This document shows, piece after piece, positions 26,946 to 33,584 of a stretch of 64,000 bases of DNA. Positions within the stretch are counted from its first letter, which is position 1. Each line of letters begins with the position of its first letter. The stretch spans positions 1-64,000 of the forward strand of contig NZ_BMRE01000026.1 of NCBI RefSeq assembly GCF_014648475.1. Direction: 5' to 3'. A model generated the notes under the pieces. That model was not told the DNA's origin. It made no database searches and saw nothing but the letters and a program-made list of their open reading frames with translations. Position numbers and translations under genes: made by a program. Source of the DNA: Lentzea flava (GTDB lineage: Bacteria; Actinomycetota; Actinomycetes; Mycobacteriales; Pseudonocardiaceae).

Positions 26946-27383
26946 CTAGAACGGTGGCGGGTCGTCGAAAACGTGGCCGTCCGGATCGACGCGCATCACC
27001 ACCCGACCGGCCAGGCGCCGCACCTGCGCCCCCGTCCTGCCCTCGGCCTTGGCCAGCACCCGCTCCTCCACCTGCGCCGCCAGATCCGCCGACAACGGCA
27101 TCGTCGAGTCGTGCAGCACCCGCGCCTTGTACAGGTCGATCTCACCCTTCTCCAGGGCGTCCAGCGTGCGCGGCAGCTTCGAGGCCAGATCCAGCGCCAG
27201 AGCGATCTGGTGGGACGTCCAAGCTGAAGTCCAGTGCATCGCGGCGGCGATCTCGGCGTCGAAGAACTCCTCACCCTCACACGCGAGGGCGTAATCCGCG
27301 AGAACCCGCAAACCCTGCGCCTGATGGTAGGCGACCTGTTTCTCGTGATAGGCGAGAGCATCGAGAACCTCGACGACGTCCAT
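26946..27383 (-). CDS. short DUF222-type protein without HNH domain
   Basis: A 145-residue protein matching only the N-terminal helical part of DUF222/13E12 proteins (helices with H-E-K-Q-V-A-Y-H-Q-A, E-E-F-F-D-A-E-I-A-A-A-M-H-W-T and the R-A-R-V-L-H-D-S-T motif). The HNH nuclease end seen in the gene at 1-1221 is absent; the frame stops shortly after V-V-M-R-V-D-P-D-G-H. It is probably a truncated family member. TAGAAT (plus-strand 27390-27395) six bases before the ATG indicates a leaderless promoter, so it may still be expressed. The 168-bp upstream spacer holds nothing else I can support. Confidence 0.65.
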   Translation of the reverse strand: MDVVEVLDALAYHEKQVAYHQAQGLRVLADYALACEGEEFFDAEIAAAMHWTSAWTSHQIALALDLASKLPRTLDALEKGEIDLYKARVLHDSTMPLSADLAAQVEERVLAKAEGRTGAQVRRLAGRVVMRVDPDGHVFDDPPPF

Positions 27384-27551
27384 ACCCCAATTCTATTCGA
27401 GATCAAATACAAAAACGGACATCGAGCGCCACACCATCGGGTGAAACCGCAGCTCAACCCCTATGGCACCGTATAGCAACCATCTCTCTCGACGTCACGC
27501 AACCACCTACGAAAAGCAGCCGCAGAAATTCGGGTTGGGCGAAGCCGAAAA

Positions 27552-28199
27552 TCAGCCGCCCGGCGTCACAATCCCCTGCTCGTACGCGAATACGACCGCG
27601 TGCGTCCGATCCCGCAGCCCGAGCTTCGCCAGCACCCGCGACACGTGAGTCTTCACAGTCGTCTCACCGAGGAACAACGCGGCAGCGATCTCCGCATTGG
27701 AAGCACCCTTGGCCAGCTCCACCAGCACCTCGAACTCGCGATCGGTCAACGACGGCGGCCGGGTCCGCTGCTTGCCCACAGCGCTGAACCGCGCGATCAC
27801 CCGCCGCGTCACCTCTGGCGACAACAAAGCGTCGCCACGCGCAACCACGCGCACGGACTCGACGAGGTCCTCCGGCGAGGCGTTCTTCAGCAGGAATCCG
27901 CTCGCACCGGCCTGCAACGCCTCGAACAGGTAGTCCTCGCGGTCGAACGTGGTCAGGATGACCACGCGGGTGCCGTGACCGGCGGCGAGGATCTGCCGGG
28001 TGGCTTCCAGGCCGTCCACGCGAGGCATCTGGACGTCCATCAGCACAACGTCGGGACGCAGGCGGAGGGCCAGGTCCACGGCCTCGGCGCCGTCGCCCGC
28101 CTCTCCCACCACCTCGATGCCCGGCTCGGTGCCCAGAATGACGCGGAAGCCGGCGCGGACCAGGTCGTGGTCGTCGGCCAGCACCACTCGCAAGCTCAC
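27552..28199 (-). CDS. NarL/LuxR-type response regulator
   Basis: A 215-residue response regulator: receiver domain with D-D-H (acidic pocket), phospho-acceptor in V-L-M-D-V-Q-M-P (near 54), T-T-F switch and K-N-A; then a LuxR helix-turn-helix (about 145-205) with L-T-D-R-E-F-E-V-L and T-V-K-T-H-V-S-R-V-L-A-K-L. The GTG at 28199 overlaps the kinase stop (GTGA), so the pair is co-translated. Target genes are not evident. Confidence 0.92.
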   Translation of the reverse strand: MSLRVVLADDHDLVRAGFRVILGTEPGIEVVGEAGDGAEAVDLALRLRPDVVLMDVQMPRVDGLEATRQILAAGHGTRVVILTTFDREDYLFEALQAGASGFLLKNASPEDLVESVRVVARGDALLSPEVTRRVIARFSAVGKQRTRPPSLTDREFEVLVELAKGASNAEIAAALFLGETTVKTHVSRVLAKLGLRDRTHAVVFAYEQGIVTPGG

Positions 28200-29452
28200 G
28201 GCTTCTCCCCAGTTGGCAGTGATGCGCGCACGAGGTAGCCCGTGCCGCGGCGGGGACCCGCCTCCAGCGAACCGCCGTGCACCGCCAGGCGTTCGCGCAT
28301 CCCCACCAGGCCGAAGCCCGAGACCGGTGCGGTGGACGGGCCGCGGCCGTCGTCGGCGATCTCCAGCTCCAGGGCGTTGTCCAGGTAACGCATTCGCACG
28401 TCGACGTGTTGAGCGGCCGCGTGCTTCACGACGTTGGTGAGGGCTTCCTGGACCACGCGGTAGGCCGACAACGCCACGGCTGACGGCACCTCTCGCGGTG
28501 CGCCGTAGACGCCGTGGGAGACCTCGAGGCCTGCGGCGCGGGCGTTTTCCAGCAGTTCTGGCAGGTCGTCCAGGCCTGGGGCGGCGCGGAGATCCGGTTC
28601 GGCGTCGGCGCGGAGCACGCCCAGCAGGCCGCGGAGTTCGTTGATCGCGGTGCGAGCCGTTTCCTCGACGGTGTGCAGGGCGTCGCGGGCCATCGCGGGG
28701 TCGGAGTCGAGGACTCGGCGGGCGGCACCGGCCTGGATGCCCATCACGGACACGTGGTGTGCCACGACGTCGTGGAGGTCGCGGGCGATGCGCATGCGTT
28801 CGGCGGTGATGGCTCCGCGGGTGTTCTGTTCCTGGGAGAGCCGCAGTTCCTCGGCCTGGTACCCGAGTTCGGCCTGGCGGCGGGCAGCGGTCCACGCCAT
28901 TTCGCCCACGACGTACGCGAAGACGAAGAAGAAGATGTTGAACTCGAGCCCGTAGACGACGGAGGCGAGCACCGGGTCCAGCGGGCCCGCGGCGTTCTTG
29001 AAGTTGCCCGGCGGGCCCAGCAGGGCGCGCACGAGGCTGAAGCCCAGCCAGAAGAACATCGTGGCGATGACGCCGATGCGGGACCAGCGCGCCACGCGGC
29101 GGTTCTGTTCCCAGGCGCCGACGGTGAAGATCGCGAGGAACAGGATCGCGGACGGGACCAGGTTGTCGCCGAGCTGCCGCCACTGCGCGGCGATGAACAG
29201 CGCGGACACCACGAGCATGACGGCCAGCGGGTAGCGGCGGCGCACCACGAGGGGAAGCGAGAGGGCGAGCACCCAGGCGAGCTGCTCGCGCAGGTCGGGT
29301 GCGCGGCCCTGGGCGAAGGCGCCCATGCTGTTGACCAGCACGGTGAACTCGACTGCGCAGAGCATCACGAGCACGGCGATGCCGATGTCGCGTCGTCGCT
29401 GGGCGGGAGTGGGGCCTGGCCGCCGCCATTCGTTCCACACGGGCTCTTCCAC
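28196..29452 (-). CDS. membrane histidine kinase, HisKA_3 type
   Basis: A 418-residue sensor with about five transmembrane helices in the first 200 residues and no large extracytoplasmic domain. A HisKA_3 dimerisation/phosphorylation motif E-R-M-R-I-A-R-D-L-H-D-V-V-A-H-H follows (near 215-232), then a HATPase with E-A-L-T-N-V-V-K-H and D-D-G-R-G, G-F-G-L-V-G-M. It is the partner of the adjacent LuxR-type regulator. The lack of a sensing domain suggests it reads membrane state or a membrane partner. Confidence 0.9.
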   Translation of the reverse strand: MEEPVWNEWRRPGPTPAQRRRDIGIAVLVMLCAVEFTVLVNSMGAFAQGRAPDLREQLAWVLALSLPLVVRRRYPLAVMLVVSALFIAAQWRQLGDNLVPSAILFLAIFTVGAWEQNRRVARWSRIGVIATMFFWLGFSLVRALLGPPGNFKNAAGPLDPVLASVVYGLEFNIFFFVFAYVVGEMAWTAARRQAELGYQAEELRLSQEQNTRGAITAERMRIARDLHDVVAHHVSVMGIQAGAARRVLDSDPAMARDALHTVEETARTAINELRGLLGVLRADAEPDLRAAPGLDDLPELLENARAAGLEVSHGVYGAPREVPSAVALSAYRVVQEALTNVVKHAAAQHVDVRMRYLDNALELEIADDGRGPSTAPVSGFGLVGMRERLAVHGGSLEAGPRRGTGYLVRASLPTGEKP

Positions 29453-29602
29453 TCGATCACGGTACCCGGCGGGACATTTCCATCGTTAATCGAAGGTTTC
29501 ACCCCGGAGGGTGTTTCGGGCCACATGATTGGACTACCTGGTGTGGATTACTCAATACTGCGCGTTACCCACGAGTAACGTCCCCCTGCGACAAGGCCTC
29601 GA

Positions 29603-30838
29603 ATGCGCATTCGTCCCCTGTTCCTGTCCGCCACCCTGCTCTTCGGCACGCTCACGGCGTGCGGGTCAGATGACCAGATGACTGAGCCTGTTCGCACTGG
29701 TCCTGGCGTCTCGGCTGAATCGATCTCGCTCGGCGTGTTGACAGACATGACAGGCCCGTTCAAAGGGTCGTCGATTTTCCGTATTCGCGGATATGAACTC
29801 TATCTGGACCAGGTCAACAAACGTGGCGGCGTGTGCGGGCGGCGCATCGAGCTGAAGCAGAAGGACCACGCCTACGACGTCCAGAAGGCGCTCGACGGCT
29901 ATTTCGAGCTCGAACCGCAGGTGCTCGGATTCATCGACGTGCTGGGCCAGCCGATGACCGCCGCCATCGAACCGGACCTGATGCAGACGCGGGCGCTCAC
30001 CGTGCCCGGCTCGTGGGCGGCCGACCTGCTCGGCAACCCGCACATGATGATCGTCGGCACGACGTACGACCTCGACATCATCAACGGGCTCGACCACTAC
30101 AAGCGCAACGGCGTCCTCGCGGCCGGCGACACCATCGGGCACGTGCACCTGCGCGGCAGCTTCGGCGACAACGCCCTGGAGGGCAGCCGGTTCGTCGCCG
30201 AGAACTGGGGCATGAAGATCTCCGAGCAGGCGGTCACCGAGACGACGGCGAACTTCGCCGAGCAGATCGCCGCGCTCAAGGCCGCCAACGTGAAGGTGCT
30301 CGTGCTCAGCCTGACGCCACCGCAGGCCGCCGCCGCGGTGGGCATCGCCGCGCAGCTCGGGTGGAACGTGCCGATCCTCGCCAACGCCGTCAGCTACGAC
30401 GCCGCGATCATGCAGTCGCCGGTCGCGCCGGTGTTCGCGAAGCAGGTGCTGATCCCCACGCCCGTCGCACCGTGGAGCGGTAACGCGGAGGGCGTGAAGG
30501 AGCTGCGCGACGGCTATCAGGAACGCTGGCGCGGCGAGGCGGGAACGCTCAACACCGTGCACGGGTACACGGTCGCGATGGCGTTCGTCGCCGTGCTGGA
30601 GAAGGCCTGCGGCAAGAAGGACCTGACGCGGGACGGCGTGCTGCGCGCGTTCCACGACACGACCGGTCTGACCACCAAGGGCATCACCGGCCCGCTGAAG
30701 TTCTCGTTGGTCGGACGGCCTTCCAGCACCCAGTCGTACATGACGCGGCCGGACGCGAACGTGCCCGGCACGCTCAAGGTCGTCGAGGACCTCTACGAGT
30801 CGGAGCTGGTGAAGCTCAAGGGCACCCGCGCACGTTGA
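29603..30838 (+). CDS. orphan branched-chain amino acid-type ABC binding lipoprotein
   Basis: A 411-residue periplasmic binding protein of the LivJ/Peripla_BP_6 type, with a lipoprotein signal and lipobox L-T-A-C near residue 20. The start of the mature domain, I-S-L-G-V-L-T-D-M-T-G-P, is typical of the family; ligand is usually an amino acid, amide or aromatic compound. No permease or ATPase lies beside it, so it may use a distant transporter or work as a sensor. A CGTTAC-N6-GTAACG dyad at 29563-29580 sits just upstream. Confidence 0.82.
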   Translation: MRIRPLFLSATLLFGTLTACGSDDQMTEPVRTGPGVSAESISLGVLTDMTGPFKGSSIFRIRGYELYLDQVNKRGGVCGRRIELKQKDHAYDVQKALDGYFELEPQVLGFIDVLGQPMTAAIEPDLMQTRALTVPGSWAADLLGNPHMMIVGTTYDLDIINGLDHYKRNGVLAAGDTIGHVHLRGSFGDNALEGSRFVAENWGMKISEQAVTETTANFAEQIAALKAANVKVLVLSLTPPQAAAAVGIAAQLGWNVPILANAVSYDAAIMQSPVAPVFAKQVLIPTPVAPWSGNAEGVKELRDGYQERWRGEAGTLNTVHGYTVAMAFVAVLEKACGKKDLTRDGVLRAFHDTTGLTTKGITGPLKFSLVGRPSSTQSYMTRPDANVPGTLKVVEDLYESELVKLKGTRAR

Positions 30839-30852
30839 CCTAGAGTCGGCGA

Positions 30853-31605
30853 ATGGGACTCAGCCTGACCGTCCTCGGGTGCGCGACGCCGTACCCGAGC
30901 ACGGACAACCCGTGCTCCGGTTACCTCGTGGAGCACCACGACACTCGACTGTGGATGGACGCGGGCACCGGCACGCTCGGCCCGCTCCAGCGCTACACGA
31001 GGCTCGAGGACGTCGACGCGATCTGGATCTCGCACCTGCACGCCGACCACAGCGCGGATCTGCTGACCGCCTACTACGCGTTGCTGTTCGCGGACGTCAA
31101 ACGCGACCCGATCCCGCTCTTCGGCCCGCCCGGCATCGCCGACCGCCTCGCGGGCTTCCTCACCAACGGCCCGACGCGCAGCCCGGTCGAGGACGCGTTC
31201 GAGATCACCGAGCTCCACGACGGCCACCAGACCACGATCGGAACGCTCCTGCTCACCACCAGGGCCGTGCACCACGGCATCCCCGCGTTCGGCGTGCGCG
31301 TCGAGGCGGACGACGTGTCGCTCACCTACTCCGGCGACACAGCGCCGTGCCAGAGCCTCGTCGAACTGGCCCGCGACACCGACGTGCTGCTGTGCGAGGC
31401 CGAGAGCGCCGAGAAGACGCCGGACATGGTCCATCACACGCCGGAGGACGCGGGCGACACCGCGACGAGCGCGAACGCGGGCAGGCTGATCGTGACGCAC
31501 GTGGGCCGCTTCCTGTCGCCGCAGGAAGCGGTCGCACGCGCGTCGTCCCGCTATCAGGGACACGTCGACTACGCGGCTCCCGGAACCACGTTCACGCCCC
31601 GGTGA
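30853..31605 (+). CDS. MBL-fold metallo-hydrolase
   Basis: A 250-residue metallo-beta-lactamase-fold protein with the dinuclear metal motif H-L-H-A-D-H (near 61-66) and later ligands in Y-S-G-D-T and a terminal V-T-H-V-G region. The fold and the N-terminal L-G-C-A-T-P-Y-P segment resemble RNase Z/AtsA-like hydrolases; the substrate is unknown. TAGAGT (30841-30846) lies six bases before the ATG, so the transcript is probably leaderless and independent of the upstream gene. Confidence 0.82.
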   Translation: MGLSLTVLGCATPYPSTDNPCSGYLVEHHDTRLWMDAGTGTLGPLQRYTRLEDVDAIWISHLHADHSADLLTAYYALLFADVKRDPIPLFGPPGIADRLAGFLTNGPTRSPVEDAFEITELHDGHQTTIGTLLLTTRAVHHGIPAFGVRVEADDVSLTYSGDTAPCQSLVELARDTDVLLCEAESAEKTPDMVHHTPEDAGDTATSANAGRLIVTHVGRFLSPQEAVARASSRYQGHVDYAAPGTTFTPR

Positions 31606-31683
31606 TACGCGCCTCGTCTGTCCCAAGTGGACGGTAGCGGGTGGAACTGTTGCGCATTGTTGCCAGGTAACGCACCCTGGAGA

Positions 31684-31699
31684 TCGAAAACGATTTCGA
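31684..31699. promoter_or_regulatory. LacI-type operator
   Basis: TCGAAAACGATTTCGA: six-base arms TCGAAA and TTTCGA around a central CG-containing core, the classic LacI-family dyad. It lies 64-79 bp upstream of the adjacent LacI-family start and differs completely from the CebR box, so autoregulation by that protein is the likely use. Confidence 0.55.
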
Positions 31700-31762
31700 C
31701 AATGCGCCACAAGTCGCAGAAATCGTCGAATGAGCAGTCGAATCTCGTTCGAAAGGATTTCG

Positions 31763-32773
31763 ATGGGGAGACGGCGATCGGACGCGATCACACTCAGGGA
31801 CGTGGCCCGGCTGGCGGGCGTGTCGATCGCCACCGCGTCCAAGGCGATCAACAACCGCGACGAGGTGGCTGCGGCCACCCGCGCCCGCGTGCTGCGTGCG
31901 GCGGCCGAGTTGTCCTTCCGCCCCAACGTTCTCGCGCAGGGTCTCGTGGCCGGCCGCACCCGTGCCATCGGCCTGCTGACCGACGAGCTCGACGGCCGGT
32001 TCGCCATTCCGATCCTGCTGGGCGCCGAGAACGCCCTGTCGCACCAGGAGATGTCGGTGCTGCTGTGCGACACGCGTGGCGACGCGATCCGCCGCAACCA
32101 CTACATCCGCACCCTGCTGGCGCGCCAGGTGGACGGGTTCATCATCGTCGGCGACAGCAACGACGTGCACCTGTCGCTGACGGCCGACATCCCGGTGCCC
32201 GTGGTGTACGTCTACTGCAGATCCACCAACCCCGCCGACCTCTGCCTGGTGTCCGACGACGAGGGCGGCGCGCTGCTCGCCGTCGAGCACCTGATCGCGT
32301 TGCGGCGCAAGCACATCGCGCACATCACCGGCCCGCAGTCCTGGCGCGCCGCCCGCGACCGCGCCGCCGCGACCTGTGCCGTCCTGCACGACCACGGCCT
32401 GATGCTGGCCGGCGGGCAGCCGCTGCACGGCGAGTGGTCCCAGCACTGGGGCAGGCACGCCACGCGGTTGCTGATGGCGACGACGCCCGAAGTGGACGCC
32501 ATCTTCTGCGGCAACGACCAGATCGCCAGCGGGGCCGCACAGGCACTGGCGGACCTCGGTCGCCGCGTGCCGGACGACGTCGCGATCGTGGGGTACGACA
32601 ACTGGGAGATCTTCGCTGCGGACAGCAAGCCGCCGCTCACCACCGTCGACCTGAACCTGCAGCAGGTCGGCGAGACCGCGGTGCGGCACCTGCTCGCTGC
32701 GCTCGACGGCACCCCGGCGTCCGGCGTCTTCCGGCAGCCGTGCCGGTTGGTGATCCGCGAGTCGACGGCGTGA
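31763..32773 (+). CDS. LacI-family transcriptional regulator (not CebR)
   Basis: A 336-residue regulator with an N-terminal LacI helix-turn-helix (T-L-R-D-V-A-R-L-A-G-V-S-I-A-T-A-S-K-A-I-N-N) and a periplasmic-binding-protein-like effector domain. The recognition helix (I-A-T-A-S-K) differs from the V-S-K-S-T-V-S of the two CebR paralogues, so it should read another operator, such as the dyad at 31684-31699. AAAGGA six bases before ATG 31763 fixes the start. Its targets are not adjacent, apart from itself; effector unknown. Confidence 0.88.
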   Translation: MGRRRSDAITLRDVARLAGVSIATASKAINNRDEVAAATRARVLRAAAELSFRPNVLAQGLVAGRTRAIGLLTDELDGRFAIPILLGAENALSHQEMSVLLCDTRGDAIRRNHYIRTLLARQVDGFIIVGDSNDVHLSLTADIPVPVVYVYCRSTNPADLCLVSDDEGGALLAVEHLIALRRKHIAHITGPQSWRAARDRAAATCAVLHDHGLMLAGGQPLHGEWSQHWGRHATRLLMATTPEVDAIFCGNDQIASGAAQALADLGRRVPDDVAIVGYDNWEIFAADSKPPLTTVDLNLQQVGETAVRHLLAALDGTPASGVFRQPCRLVIRESTA

Positions 32774-32867
32774 AGGGACACGCGATACGGCACTGCTCGC
32801 GGCCCAGCGACACACCGGAGCCGCGCGAAGTCCAGTCATGGCAACACTTCCTGACAGGGCGGTCCAG

Positions 32868-32906
32868 GAGCGCTCCCTCCGGGGTTCGTGTCCGGAGGGA
32901 GCGCTC
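32868..32906. terminator. 15-bp perfect hairpin after LacI gene, arms resembling CebR boxes
   Basis: GAGCGCTCCCTCCGG (32868-32882) is exactly complementary to CCGGAGGGAGCGCTC (32892-32906) with a 9-nt loop. Position about 95 bp after the LacI stop suggests a terminator. Each arm also contains a GGAGCGCTCC/GGGAGCGCTC core similar to the CebR box (10-11 of 14 matches). It opens the 811-bp gene-free stretch 32774-33584. Confidence 0.6.
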
Positions 32907-33061
32907 GGCGGGGCCGGGACGGCCGAGCGGCAGGAACACCGTTCGACGCCGGGGAACAGAACGGCGAGACACCACCGCGCTGCCGTCGCGGGACGCGCGC
33001 TGACCTCCACGACGCCGCACCGTGTCGGTCCACATCCCAAGCCGACCCCGAGTCAGGGACC

Positions 33062-33075
33062 TGGGAGCGCTCCCA
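33062..33075. promoter_or_regulatory. exact CebR operator, no gene immediately downstream
   Basis: TGGGAGCGCTCCCA, identical to the CebR box characterised in Streptomyces. It lies 523 bp upstream of the GH9 start inside a gene-free stretch, 477 bp from a second exact box. It may control an intergenic transcript or pair with the other box by looping. Confidence 0.8.
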
Positions 33076-33350
33076 GGCGAAACGGGACTGTAACGGCCGC
33101 GAACAGGCTCGGGAAGCGTTGTCGAACGCCCGTCGATGTCCGAGCGAATTTCATGTTGCACGCAAAGTCACCGTCGCAAGGGGCGATCATGTGGCATTCC
33201 GGGCTCAACCACCACCGGAACAGCCCTGCAGGGATGCGCACGGTGTCCCGCTTTCCGGTTCGCTGCGCCATTTCAGTGATGAGCCGAAGAAAGTGATCGA
33301 CAAGGTCTGCGCGATGATCGACGAGAAAAATACGACGAACGGTCACGGTT

Positions 33351-33430
33351 CGTTGTGCCGAACGGGCCAGCATTGCGGCGGCTGGCTACTTTCTGCCACC
33401 TGAACGATTGTGAACCCGTTCGGCACAGCG
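33351..33430. repeat. nested inverted repeats, possible structured RNA
   Basis: Sixteen-base arms CGTTGTGCCGAACGGG (33351-33366) and CCCGTTCGGCACAGCG (33415-33430) pair with one G-U. The 48-nt loop holds a further stem, CCAGC (33367-33371) with GCTGG (33381-33385). It lies between two CebR boxes in the gene-free stretch upstream of the GH9 gene. The region is of lower GC than flanking genes. A 29-codon frame (33314-33403) runs into it but has poor codon usage. Could be a small RNA or terminator. Confidence 0.5.
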
Positions 33431-33523
33431 CCAGGGCGACATCCGGCCGACGTCCAGGGGCCGGCTGTCGGCATTTACGAGTGCATTCAGCAGGCGCCCC
33501 TTCCGGAATGTTTTCGTGACCGT

Positions 33524-33552
33524 TACAGTCGGCCGAACTGGGAGCGCTCCCA
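33524..33552 (+). promoter_or_regulatory. GH9 promoter -10 with exact CebR operator
   Basis: TACAGT at 33524-33529 is a plausible -10; the exact CebR box TGGGAGCGCTCCCA follows at 33539-33552, covering the expected transcription start and first bases of the message. This is the position at which a repressor blocks initiation or escape. The GH9 GTG is 33 bp further. Confidence 0.75.
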
Positions 33553-33584
33553 TAAGCATCCGAACCCTGTCATCGGAGGCTCAA

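Noticed and set aside
33053..33373. Minus-strand 106-codon frame in the gene-free stretch upstream of GH9
   Set aside because: Poor codon-position bias, no ribosome site, no recognisable domain, and it crosses an exact CebR operator.
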